Origin: a bacterium
GTDB taxonomy: Bacteria; Desulfobacterota; Deferrisomatia; Deferrisomatales; BM512
Direction of reading: 5' to 3'
Assembly (NCBI GenBank): GCA_004322275.1
Contig: SCTA01000003.1
Location: 1 to 64,000 of the forward strand
Length of the DNA: 64,000 bases
The notes beneath the pieces were generated by a model. The model was not told where the DNA came from, did not search any database, and saw only the letters and a list, made by a program, of their open reading frames with translations. The position numbers and the translations under genes were made by a program. This document shows, in pieces, positions 53,008-60,747 of the stretch (its first letter is position 1; each line of letters begins with the position of its first letter).

Positions 53008-54605
53008 GCAAAACCATCGCTAAATTTTTAATTGCCTTGGCAATAATCTGTTCCGCCAGCCTCTCTTTGGCGGCCGGTCCCAGTTGGATGCCCGGTTTCC
53101 CGATGCGCATGGGAACCAACGTAATGCTTATGTGGTCGCCCATTCCCGGCGCTACCGGCTACAACCTGTATCGCAGTGAAAAAAGCGGCGATATTGGCAA
53201 GCTCCTTACCTCAATTCCCATGAACAACCACATGGATATGAACGTCCCCATGGACAAGGACGCCGCCTACACCGTTAAGGCAGTCATCGGCGGCGCAGAG
53301 GGCGATGCAAGCCCGCAGAGCGTTATCGCGGGCGTCAAGCCTCTTGATGCCCCCAAGTTCACCGGCGACATCTTCCAGAACGATCAGCTCAACGTTCGTT
53401 GGGACCGCGTTAACGGCGCGGCTTTCTACAACGTCTACAAATCGGAAACCAAGGAAGGTCCCTTCAGTCTGGCGGGTTCCATACAGGAGGTCATGTACGT
53501 CGACGCTGGAGTCACCGCAGGCAAGACTTACTACTATCAGGTCTCCGCCGTAGACAAGAACAACGTCGAATCTCCCCGGTCGGAAACCCGCGAAATAGCG
53601 ATAGCGAAAGCGGCTGTAGTAGCCAAGAGGATCACTTACGAGCACGCCGAAAAGCTCATGAAGCACGATGGCGACGCATACGGCGGCACCCTCGGCCCCT
53701 ACAACGGGCCCGGCAACATGGTCTACAATTCTTTCGACAAGAAAGTCTACGTGGCCGGAGACAACTACTTCTTTTCGATGGATATGGCCGGCAACATCGT
53801 CATGACATTTCTCGCCCCCGCCGATTACGTGGGCAAGTGGGGAAAGCCCCTCCAACTCGCCATCGACCAGGATAACGGAAACATCTGGACCACTTGGCGT
53901 CAGGGCGCTTCCATGGTCAAGGTCTTCAATACCGCGGGCGCGCTTGTCGGCGAGGCCAGCCTCGACTTCCCCAAGGAAGACTACGAAGCCGAAGGCCGCG
54001 AGGCCGACATGAAGGAAGACGCGGGCCTCGTCCCCGCAGCCGCCGGGATAGCGGTTGACGCAGAAGGCGAGATATGGGTCGCCGACAACGTCTTCGGCCA
54101 GATCATCATCTACAACTCGAATTTCGACCGCATCGGCAGGCTCCATTCCCCCCGTTCCCGCACCAAGGACGATGCGAAGATCAACGGCATAACCTCTATC
54201 GTCTACGACGCCAAGCACAACCGTATAATCGCTCTCGATGCCCTGGCAAACCGCTTCCGCCCCTACGACGCCGCCAAGAACGACTTCGTCAAGAACGAGG
54301 CGGGTGAGAACTTCTACGGCTGGGACAAGAGCGGCACCGGCGCGGGTTACTACCAGCTTTCAAAGGGGATTTCCACCACCGACGACGGACACCTTCTGGT
54401 CGTGGCCGGCGAATCCGGCGCGATCCAGGCCCTGGACCTCAACTCGAAGGATCTTGCCTTCTCGTACTTTCTTCAGACCGAGTCCGGCAAGGACAAGATC
54501 CGCTCATCCGCAATCGACGCTCCCGCCGGAGTGCTTTCGGTGGGCAACAAGGTTTTTGTCAGCGACAAACTGTCGGACTTAATTGGCATTTTCACCGTCC
54601 AGTAG
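53004..54605 (+). CDS. Secreted fibronectin III / NHL-type beta-propeller protein (A)
   Basis: The 533-residue protein has a signal peptide (about 1-23). Two fibronectin type III-like domains follow (about 28-110, with WSPIPGATGYNLYRS; about 113-200, with WDRVNGAAFYNVYKS and TYYYQVSAVDKNNVES). The rest is an NHL-like propeller of about 320 residues with blades such as AGIAVDAEGEIWVADNVFGQIIIYN and GISTTDDGHLLVVAG. A protein of the same design is encoded at 60748-62286. Likely exported to the cell surface, perhaps as a partner or assembly factor of the cytochromes. It overlaps the PPIase gene. Confidence 0.83.
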   Translation: MSKTIAKFLIALAIICSASLSLAAGPSWMPGFPMRMGTNVMLMWSPIPGATGYNLYRSEKSGDIGKLLTSIPMNNHMDMNVPMDKDAAYTVKAVIGGAEGDASPQSVIAGVKPLDAPKFTGDIFQNDQLNVRWDRVNGAAFYNVYKSETKEGPFSLAGSIQEVMYVDAGVTAGKTYYYQVSAVDKNNVESPRSETREIAIAKAAVVAKRITYEHAEKLMKHDGDAYGGTLGPYNGPGNMVYNSFDKKVYVAGDNYFFSMDMAGNIVMTFLAPADYVGKWGKPLQLAIDQDNGNIWTTWRQGASMVKVFNTAGALVGEASLDFPKEDYEAEGREADMKEDAGLVPAAAGIAVDAEGEIWVADNVFGQIIIYNSNFDRIGRLHSPRSRTKDDAKINGITSIVYDAKHNRIIALDALANRFRPYDAAKNDFVKNEAGENFYGWDKSGTGAGYYQLSKGISTTDDGHLLVVAGESGAIQALDLNSKDLAFSYFLQTESGKDKIRSSAIDAPAGVLSVGNKVFVSDKLSDLIGIFTVQ

Positions 54606-54716
54606 ATAACAGCTTGAAAGGAGGGAGCAGGATTTATTGCTGTTTTGACGTATCTCGGGCCCGAGTGGGCCAAAAAAACCAGGTAAAGTAAACCGGCCCT
54701 GAATCAACCGGGCCGA

Positions 54717-54737
54717 CAGTCTAAGGAGGAAAGACTG
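54717..54737 (+). promoter_or_regulatory. Hairpin that holds the ribosome-binding site of the 9-haem cytochrome gene in its loop
   Basis: CAGTCT (54717-54722) pairs with AGACTG (54732-54737); the 9-base loop is AAGGAGGAA, a full Shine-Dalgarno sequence. The start codon ATG 54738 follows directly. Translation could be tuned by this structure. Confidence 0.55.
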
Positions 54738-56234
54738 ATGAAGAGGACTCTCAAAGCATTGCTCGCCGGCGCTGTCATGCTGGCACCGATGGCAGGCTGG
54801 GCCGCCATCGACGGTACCCATCACGACATGACCGTTTATCCTGGCGGCGCTGGTACCAGCACACAGAAGTGCGCGTACTGCCACTCGATAACTCTCCCCA
54901 GCGTAGCTACGCCTGGGTTGGGCACCGTCGGCGTTTTCTGCGCCCTCGTCTGCCATGACGCCACCCGTATAGCGAATGCGGCCGTTGACGCCCCCGGCTT
55001 CATCACCCCCGCCGACCTCACGACCACCGTCGGCGGCTCCGGCCTTGCCGTTCTCACCGCCTCACATGGTCTCATGAAGGCCAACATCGTCAACTACGGC
55101 AACCTTGACACCGTAGCGGCGGTTACCGGCACCAACTGGCCGCACGCCGGTGAAGCTTCGATGCAGTGCACCACCTGCCACGCGGTTCATGACGGCACCA
55201 ACCCCCCCTTCCTGAATGCCCCGCTGGCTACCGGCGACAACACCACGGCTTTCTGCAACCGCTGCCACACGGGCGCGAACGCCGGCGCACTCGCCGTCGC
55301 AGGCCGCTGGCAGAACATCGCCAACCAGGGCGCGCACCCGACGGAGTTCGTCTACTCCGCCACCGGCGACGCTTACGCAGCCGCCCCGGGCAAGTCCGGC
55401 CGCTCCATCTCCTTCAAGGCCCCCCTAGTCAACACAGTGGCCGCGCAGCTCACGGTGCCGCTGTTCAACAACGCCAGCAACGACGCCTGGGTGACTGGCG
55501 GACATCTGATCGACACCGTCGCGAACATGCCCAAGACCGCGGTCGGCGCCAACGCCACCACGCGTTTTGGCTGCTACTCCTGCCACAGCGCCCACCAGAA
55601 TGACGGCGCTCTCGCAGCCACCCTTACCCTCGGCGCGACCAACGCCGCGCACGTAGGCGGCGCTTCCTCCGTAATCTGCATCTCCTGCCACGGCGCGGGC
55701 GCTGCGAATACGGTGATCTGGAACGTGGGCGACACCAACTTCGGACACCCGGCCAACGAAGCCGCTGCCCAGCCCTACGAACACGATCACGCCTCTCACG
55801 GCAACGTCCATCCCAACATTCCCTCGGCCGGCACCTTCCCCCTCGACGTGGTCAACCCCGTCGGCGGCATCAGCGGCGCTGATAACCTGACCGCCGTTCA
55901 TGTCGGCGCCAACCAGGAAATTCTCTGCGAAACCTGCCACGACGTCCATGGCGGCGTAGTGGGCCAGATGGCGATCCGCCAGATCGGCACCGTCGACACC
56001 GCCACCGAGCTTATCTGCAGGGCCTGCCACGGCACCAATCCCCAGCCCGCCGGCGGCGCCGGCATCAACCGCCACCATCCGACCGTCGCTCTTGCCGGCA
56101 TCGACCCCGGTTACAACACCGCCGCCGCTCTCGCCTGGGACGCCCAGTACGGTAACGCAGGCAACATGACGATGGCTGACGGCCTTGGCTGCGCGGACTG
56201 CCACGCTTTCGGCAACACCGCCCACAACTGGTAA
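54738..56234 (+). CDS. Nine-haem c-type cytochrome (A), with one CX3CH motif
   Basis: The 498-residue exported protein (signal peptide about 1-23) starts its mature part with IDGTHHDM. It has eight CxxCH motifs (first at 45-49, then 143, 172, 278, 313, 396, 426 and 484) and one CX3CH (C68-ALV-C72-H73). Many additional histidines (HHDM, HPTEF, HDHASH, NRHHP) can be distal ligands. It ends in NTAHNW, shared with the paralogue at 59301-60743. No transmembrane anchor is visible, so it is a periplasmic or extracellular multihaem electron carrier. Alternatives: soluble periplasmic wire or filament subunit. No close match to OmcS, OmcE or OmcZ is claimed. Confidence 0.88.
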   Translation: MKRTLKALLAGAVMLAPMAGWAAIDGTHHDMTVYPGGAGTSTQKCAYCHSITLPSVATPGLGTVGVFCALVCHDATRIANAAVDAPGFITPADLTTTVGGSGLAVLTASHGLMKANIVNYGNLDTVAAVTGTNWPHAGEASMQCTTCHAVHDGTNPPFLNAPLATGDNTTAFCNRCHTGANAGALAVAGRWQNIANQGAHPTEFVYSATGDAYAAAPGKSGRSISFKAPLVNTVAAQLTVPLFNNASNDAWVTGGHLIDTVANMPKTAVGANATTRFGCYSCHSAHQNDGALAATLTLGATNAAHVGGASSVICISCHGAGAANTVIWNVGDTNFGHPANEAAAQPYEHDHASHGNVHPNIPSAGTFPLDVVNPVGGISGADNLTAVHVGANQEILCETCHDVHGGVVGQMAIRQIGTVDTATELICRACHGTNPQPAGGAGINRHHPTVALAGIDPGYNTAAALAWDAQYGNAGNMTMADGLGCADCHAFGNTAHNW

Positions 56235-56264
56235 GTGCAACTGAGAAGAGAAGGGAGATATATA

Positions 56265-57503
56265 ATGAAAAAACTTGCAGCAGCAGTTGCGGGCGTAACC
56301 GCTCTCATTGCTTATCCCGCCATAGCGGGTCTCAACCCCTTTGATCCGGGCCTGCCCCAGGGCTGGACCTCCACCGTTTACACAACGGTCGTGGGCGACG
56401 CAGCCGTTCTTCCCGGCACCATCGACGGCACCGCCGCCACCACGAAACTCTCCGTGCTCGATTCCTACACTTCCGCCATGTGCGTGGAGTGCCACAGCCG
56501 CAACCCCTCCGACAGGATTACCGCTCCGTCCACCCACGCCGGCGGCATCGCGATACTTCCCGGTACCCATCAGGGCAGCCACACCGTCGCCGGCCCCAAC
56601 GCGGCTGGCAGATCCAACTCCGGCGGCGGCTGGAACCCGGCCCGCGTCGCTGGCCAGTACGAGAAGACCACTCTTTGGCTGCCCGGTGCATCGGCAGGCA
56701 AGGGCTTCTCTAAGTACGGCACTCATGACGCCGTCTACTCCGACAACGATCTCCTCGCGGCGGCGGCGGCATCCGTTCCCGGCGACGTCACCTGCGAATC
56801 TTGCCACAACATCCTCGTAAACCGCGGCGACCAGCTCCTTCTCGGCGCTTACGCCGACGGACCTTCCTCTGCCGCGGTCGGCGCGGAAGCCGGCGCCCGC
56901 AACGGCGACCAGATCTGCGTAGCCTGCCACGGCAAGGGCGCTGAGACCTACGCGGCCTTCCACGCCAACGGAAACATGCGCAACTTCAACAACACCGCCA
57001 TGAAGCGCCATCACATCCTCAGCGACGGCGCGGCCGCGATGGTCGACGACCTGGTCAACGCGGTCAACTACGACCCCGATGTCAACGCCGCCACCAACGA
57101 CTCCGTCATGTGGGCGCCGAATTTCTCCTACGAACAGGGCAACGTCGGCACCTACAACGCTTGGGTCTATACCAATACGGTTGCCAGCAACAACACCGTT
57201 CCCTACATCTTCCGTGATCGCTGGAACGTCACCGGCGCCGGCACCCTGGCCGCGGCTATCGCGACGGGCGACATCCCCACGACCACCGAGGTCATGTGCG
57301 TCTCCTGCCACCGCCCGCACAACGCCGAGACCACCACCGGCGCGTTCGTCCTCCGCCGCGGCACCCTTGCCACCGCTTTCCCGGCCGGCGGCGCCGCCAC
57401 CGGCATCCAGCGTCAGAGCGAATTTGACAACACTTTCGCGACCAAGCTGTATGTCGAGTACGTCCCGCTTTGCAAAGGTTGCCACACCGGTTACGGCAAC
57501 TAA
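56265..57503 (+). CDS. Five-haem c-type cytochrome (A)
   Basis: The 412-residue exported protein starts at ATG 56265 (GGAGATATATA upstream), signal peptide about 1-21, and mature start GLNPFDPGLPQGW, a block shared with the 5-haem protein at 58274. Haem motifs: CVECH (73-77), CESCH, CVACH, CVSCH and the near-terminal CKGCH. Long haem-free stretches rich in Asn/Thr/Ala suggest a sheet-type or solenoid part. It follows the 9-haem gene at once, 30 bases after its stop. Likely a partner in the same extracellular electron route. Confidence 0.88.
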   Translation: MKKLAAAVAGVTALIAYPAIAGLNPFDPGLPQGWTSTVYTTVVGDAAVLPGTIDGTAATTKLSVLDSYTSAMCVECHSRNPSDRITAPSTHAGGIAILPGTHQGSHTVAGPNAAGRSNSGGGWNPARVAGQYEKTTLWLPGASAGKGFSKYGTHDAVYSDNDLLAAAAASVPGDVTCESCHNILVNRGDQLLLGAYADGPSSAAVGAEAGARNGDQICVACHGKGAETYAAFHANGNMRNFNNTAMKRHHILSDGAAAMVDDLVNAVNYDPDVNAATNDSVMWAPNFSYEQGNVGTYNAWVYTNTVASNNTVPYIFRDRWNVTGAGTLAAAIATGDIPTTTEVMCVSCHRPHNAETTTGAFVLRRGTLATAFPAGGAATGIQRQSEFDNTFATKLYVEYVPLCKGCHTGYGN

Positions 57504-57518
57504 TATCCTCCAGGTATA

Positions 57519-57540
57519 GAATCTTTTGAAAAAAAGATTC
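57519..57540. promoter_or_regulatory. Hairpin between five-haem gene A and the thioredoxin-like gene
   Basis: GAATCTTTT...AAAAGATTC stem-loop. A second, GC-rich stem (CAGCGGGAGG/CCTCCCGCTG) follows at 57558-57580. Together they may stabilise the upstream mRNA or weaken read-through; neither has a clear T-run of a terminator. Confidence 0.45.
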
Positions 57541-57645
57541 CACTTAGAAAAAAATTCAGCGGGAGGGCGACCTCCCGCTGGACTTTCTAAATTTCCGGGG
57601 TACTCTATCAGCAAGCTCTGGACACTTTTTAAGGAGGAGAAATTT

Positions 57646-58110
57646 ATGAAAAAGATTTTAGGGGTACTCGTAGCGTTGGCTCTGGTCTTCACGTTCTGCG
57701 GTTCCGCTCTCGCGGCCGACAAGATGCTCAGCGCATTCAAGCTCAAAACCGGCGCGGGCGGCGAAATCACACAGGCGGCTTTCAAAGACAAGAAGGTCAT
57801 GCTGGTCTTTTCCCAGATGGCTTGCCGTCAGTGCCGCTTCGAGATGGAAGAGCTCAACGCCAAGGCCGATGAGCTCAAGGGCAAGGTTTTCATCGTCCTC
57901 GTCGACATGAATACCGAGGCCGCCCTCAAACAGTACAACGAACTATACAAGCTTGAAGTCATCCTCGATCCCGATTTCTCGATTCCCGCATCCTTCGCAC
58001 TCATGACCACCCCCGCCACCGTCGTCCTCGACAAGACGGGCAAGGTTAGTTTTGAGAAGGTCGGTTACGTCAGAGGCACGGTCGACGACCTGCTTAAGAA
58101 TCTCCAATAA
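57646..58110 (+). CDS. Exported thioredoxin-like (TlpA/peroxiredoxin-type) protein with CRQC
   Basis: The 154-residue protein starts at ATG 57646, directly after AAGGAGGAG; the longer frame upstream is untranslated leader. Signal peptide about 1-24. The thioredoxin fold has C60-R-Q-C63 after VMLVFSQMA, a cis-proline at MTTPATVVLD, and the end region KVGYVRGTVDDLL. It probably reduces or isomerises disulfides in exported proteins, for example keeping CxxCH cysteines reduced for haem attachment. It sits at the exact centre of the mirrored cytochrome locus and ends at a strong terminator. Confidence 0.88.
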   Translation: MKKILGVLVALALVFTFCGSALAADKMLSAFKLKTGAGGEITQAAFKDKKVMLVFSQMACRQCRFEMEELNAKADELKGKVFIVLVDMNTEAALKQYNELYKLEVILDPDFSIPASFALMTTPATVVLDKTGKVSFEKVGYVRGTVDDLLKNLQ

Positions 58111-58124
58111 CACCTTAAAAATTT

Positions 58125-58170
58125 CCAAAAAAAGAAGGTCATGCCGTGAGGCCTGACCTTCTTTTTTTGG
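58125..58170 (+). terminator. Strong intrinsic terminator in the middle of the cytochrome locus
   Basis: 17-bp perfect stem CCAAAAAAAGAAGGTCA with its complement ending CTTCTTTTTTTGG. It separates the upstream transcription unit (PPIase to thioredoxin-like gene) from the downstream one. Confidence 0.9.
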
Positions 58171-58233
58171 TACGTCATAAAGTTGGTAAACGTCGTTTAT
58201 ATGCCCTGTAACATTGAAGTTCTTGTGTGGTAA

Positions 58234-58239
58234 TATAAT
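58234..58239 (+). promoter_or_regulatory. Possible -10 element for the second cytochrome operon
   Basis: TATAAT about 35 bases before the TTG start codon, in an AT-rich stretch after the terminator. The best -35 candidate (TTGAAG, 58214) is only 14 bases away, so the assignment is weak. Confidence 0.35.
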
Positions 58240-58273
58240 TAAAGTCGATTTTATTGCGTCCGGGAGGTAAATC

Positions 58274-59317
58274 TTGTTCAAGCGCAGTCGGGCTTCCCGT
58301 TTTGTCATGGTTTTTGCGCTGGCGCTCGCCGGAAGCTCTCTGGTCGAGGCGGGTCTGAACCCTCTCGATCCCGGCCTTCCCCAAGGCTGGACGCCGACTG
58401 CGGGAAACGGCTACGCGCCGGTTATAGTCGGAATTCCCGCCGACAGACTTTCACTGACCAACAGTTGGGGGTCGGCGCTTTGCGTCGAGTGCCACAACGC
58501 AAATCCCTCGACCAGAACCCTTCTGCCGATGCCCGGCCCGTTGCCCGCAGGCGACCTCGAAACCATGTACCGCGGGAGCCATTTCGTAAAAAATTACTCG
58601 GCGGGCGCCTGGAGCGCCGCGACAACGACGAGCAACACCTTCACCGCGGAAAAAGTCACGGCCTGGGCCGGAAGCGGCGCTTTCTCCCAGTACGGCACGC
58701 TCGGCACGAACGCAACGAATGCCATTCCTCCCGGCGGACCCTCCGTCGCAGGTGAAATGATCTGCGAGAGCTGCCACAACGTTACGAAAAACGTCGGCGA
58801 CCAGCTTTTGCTGGAAAACTGGAACAATGCAACCGGCGTCGCCACGGTTTGCGAAGGCTGCCACCCGAACCCGGCGCTCGGCCCACCTTACCACCACGCG
58901 CTCTCCAGCGGAGCCGCCTCTCCCACCTCCAATGACGTAGGACCCGACACGGAAAACCCGCTTAAGCACGACCTGAACACCGGTCATGCCTCTCACGTGC
59001 TCGCCACGCCGCGGGTGGACAGCGGCGGAATAGCCTATTTCACGGGTACCGTCACCTGCGTCACCTGCCACAAGCCTCATGACGCGATGTCGGCCTCCGC
59101 AGCCAGGATATTGCGAAGGGGCAATTGCCAGTTTACCGGCGTCGCCGGGATGATCGGCAGGCAGCTTAACGTCGTCTACTACGACAACATACCTCCGGGC
59201 TTCATCAGCGGAAGCGTCGTCGAAAGATCGGCGACCGGCATCGGAAGGCAGTCCGATTTCAGCCCTCTTCAGCTGATTACCAATTCAGATCCTCTATGCG
59301 ATGCATGCCATATTTAA
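58274..59317 (+). CDS. Five-haem c-type cytochrome (B)
   Basis: The 347-residue exported protein starts at TTG 58274 after GGGAGG, with signal peptide about 1-26. The mature start GLNPLDPGLPQGW is the same block as in five-haem protein A. Haem motifs: CVECH, CESCH, CEGCH, CVTCH and a C-terminal CDACH one residue before the end. It is shorter than A by about 65 residues. It overlaps the next gene by 17 bases if that gene starts at its ATG. Confidence 0.87.
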   Translation: MFKRSRASRFVMVFALALAGSSLVEAGLNPLDPGLPQGWTPTAGNGYAPVIVGIPADRLSLTNSWGSALCVECHNANPSTRTLLPMPGPLPAGDLETMYRGSHFVKNYSAGAWSAATTTSNTFTAEKVTAWAGSGAFSQYGTLGTNATNAIPPGGPSVAGEMICESCHNVTKNVGDQLLLENWNNATGVATVCEGCHPNPALGPPYHHALSSGAASPTSNDVGPDTENPLKHDLNTGHASHVLATPRVDSGGIAYFTGTVTCVTCHKPHDAMSASAARILRRGNCQFTGVAGMIGRQLNVVYYDNIPPGFISGSVVERSATGIGRQSDFSPLQLITNSDPLCDACHI

Positions 59318-60743
59318 AGGCGGCCACATAAGCGGATATTTTTCAGGCCGCAGACTGTCCGGCTTGCGAAATCCGAAAAAATCATCCCTCCGCACAAAAG
59401 GGGTATTTTTCGCTTTTTTGATATTTTGCGGTCTTATCGCCCATGCCGGCGTTGACGACACCCACCACGATATGTCCTGGCTTACCGGGCGGCAGGGAGT
59501 TGACGATCCTAATTCCTGCTCCTATTGCCACGTGCCCCGGCAGGTGTCGAAAAAAGCCGGAATTTTCGAGAGGGTCGGCGTTTACAGCGGCGAACTGGAT
59601 TCTCTCGGCGCGTTTTGCTACAACTGCCATGACGGAACGGTCTTTCCCACCGCGCTGGTCGAAGCGCCGGGGGGGTTCATCGGGGTAAACGCCCTAACCA
59701 ATTCCCACGGCTTCGATCTGACGAGAATGCCTAAGAGTACGGGCAATCTCGAAGGGATGCCAAACATAGCCCTGGGCGGCCTTGTCGAGCCCGACCCGTT
59801 GACGGGAAAATATCCCGATCGTTTCTCCTGCAACGCCTGTCATGACGTGCATTCCAGCGTCAACCCGCCTTTTCTCCGCGTCCCCCTCGGGGATCTCTGC
59901 CAGCGCTGTCACAGCGGCTCGGACGGCCTCGGCAAAGGACGGTGGACAAAGCCGGAGAACACCGGGCTCGACAACGGCCCTCACCCTATCGGCATGCCCC
60001 TCAAGGACACCGGCCTCGACAGGGTGAGGGGGCTTGGCGCCGAAAAATCATTTCATTCGCCCTTCAGCTATTATCAGGTTGCAACCCCCTCCGAAGATGA
60101 TTTGCGCTACATCGACACCCACTGGGAAACCGGAGGACATCTCATTGGCGCCGACAGATTCGTTTCCTGCGCCACCTGCCACAGCGTTCACCTTCCCGCC
60201 GAGGACCTGCTCGTATCGCTCATCGCGCCGGATTCAAATATGACGACATGCACAGGCTGTCACAGCGACGGCGTGAACTATTCCAATCCCGGCGTGACGC
60301 CCTATTACCACCCGGTGAACGAAGAATCTCTCCCACCTTACATCCATGATCACTCGACGCATGCCGACGTCCGCCATCCGAATCTTCCGGACTCGGGATA
60401 TTTGGAACTGTTCGTCAACATTCCCAAGGAATTTGTCCTCGGTCAGCAACGCGAACTCCTGTGCATAACCTGCCACAAGTCTCACTCCACGGTTCCGGGG
60501 AAGAGGTGTCTGCGTGGCGGAAATGAAGAGAAATTGGTTCAATGCAACTACTGTCACGGAACCGGCGACGATTTGAGCCCGATAAACCGTCACCATCCTG
60601 TCAGGAACCGCGATGTTTCGCTGCAGGGGTTTCCCGCTATGCCGGCTTGGGGAAGCGGCAGCGGGCTTCCCGGCGATCTGACCGACGGCCTGCAATGCGT
60701 GGATTGTCACACCGAATGGGCTAAGAACGCCCATAACTGGTAG
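59301..60743 (+). CDS. Nine-haem c-type cytochrome (B)
   Basis: The 480-residue protein has nine CxxCH motifs (first CSYCH at about 73, CYNCH about 106, CNACH about 177, then CQRCH, CATCH, CTGCH, CITCH, CNYCH and CVDCH) and the same frame as protein A, from the VDDTHHDM start to the KNAHNW end. At the place of A's CX3CH it has a normal CYNCHD. Start is uncertain: ATG 59301 gives a long basic N-terminus, whereas TTG 59364 (MRNPKKSSLR...) would give an ordinary signal peptide. It is followed 4 bases later by propeller gene B. Confidence 0.87.
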   Translation: MHAIFKGGHISGYFSGRRLSGLRNPKKSSLRTKGVFFAFLIFCGLIAHAGVDDTHHDMSWLTGRQGVDDPNSCSYCHVPRQVSKKAGIFERVGVYSGELDSLGAFCYNCHDGTVFPTALVEAPGGFIGVNALTNSHGFDLTRMPKSTGNLEGMPNIALGGLVEPDPLTGKYPDRFSCNACHDVHSSVNPPFLRVPLGDLCQRCHSGSDGLGKGRWTKPENTGLDNGPHPIGMPLKDTGLDRVRGLGAEKSFHSPFSYYQVATPSEDDLRYIDTHWETGGHLIGADRFVSCATCHSVHLPAEDLLVSLIAPDSNMTTCTGCHSDGVNYSNPGVTPYYHPVNEESLPPYIHDHSTHADVRHPNLPDSGYLELFVNIPKEFVLGQQRELLCITCHKSHSTVPGKRCLRGGNEEKLVQCNYCHGTGDDLSPINRHHPVRNRDVSLQGFPAMPAWGSGSGLPGDLTDGLQCVDCHTEWAKNAHNW

Positions 60744-60747
60744 ACAC

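Noticed and set aside
54606-54737. Cyclic-di-GMP (GEMM) riboswitch before the cytochrome genes
   Set aside because: Such riboswitches often precede Geobacter cytochrome genes, but I could not find the conserved GEMM core here or before the genes at 51292, 56265 and 58274.
57558-57580. Intrinsic terminator between five-haem gene A and the thioredoxin-like gene
   Set aside because: The stem is strong but the T-run after it is missing (GGACTTTCTAAA), so termination is not convincing.
55425-57800. 791-codon open frame on the minus strand opposite the 9- and 5-haem cytochromes
   Set aside because: Its translation is Gly/Val/Ala-rich shadow sequence; the plus frame has regular CxxCH motifs and good start sites.
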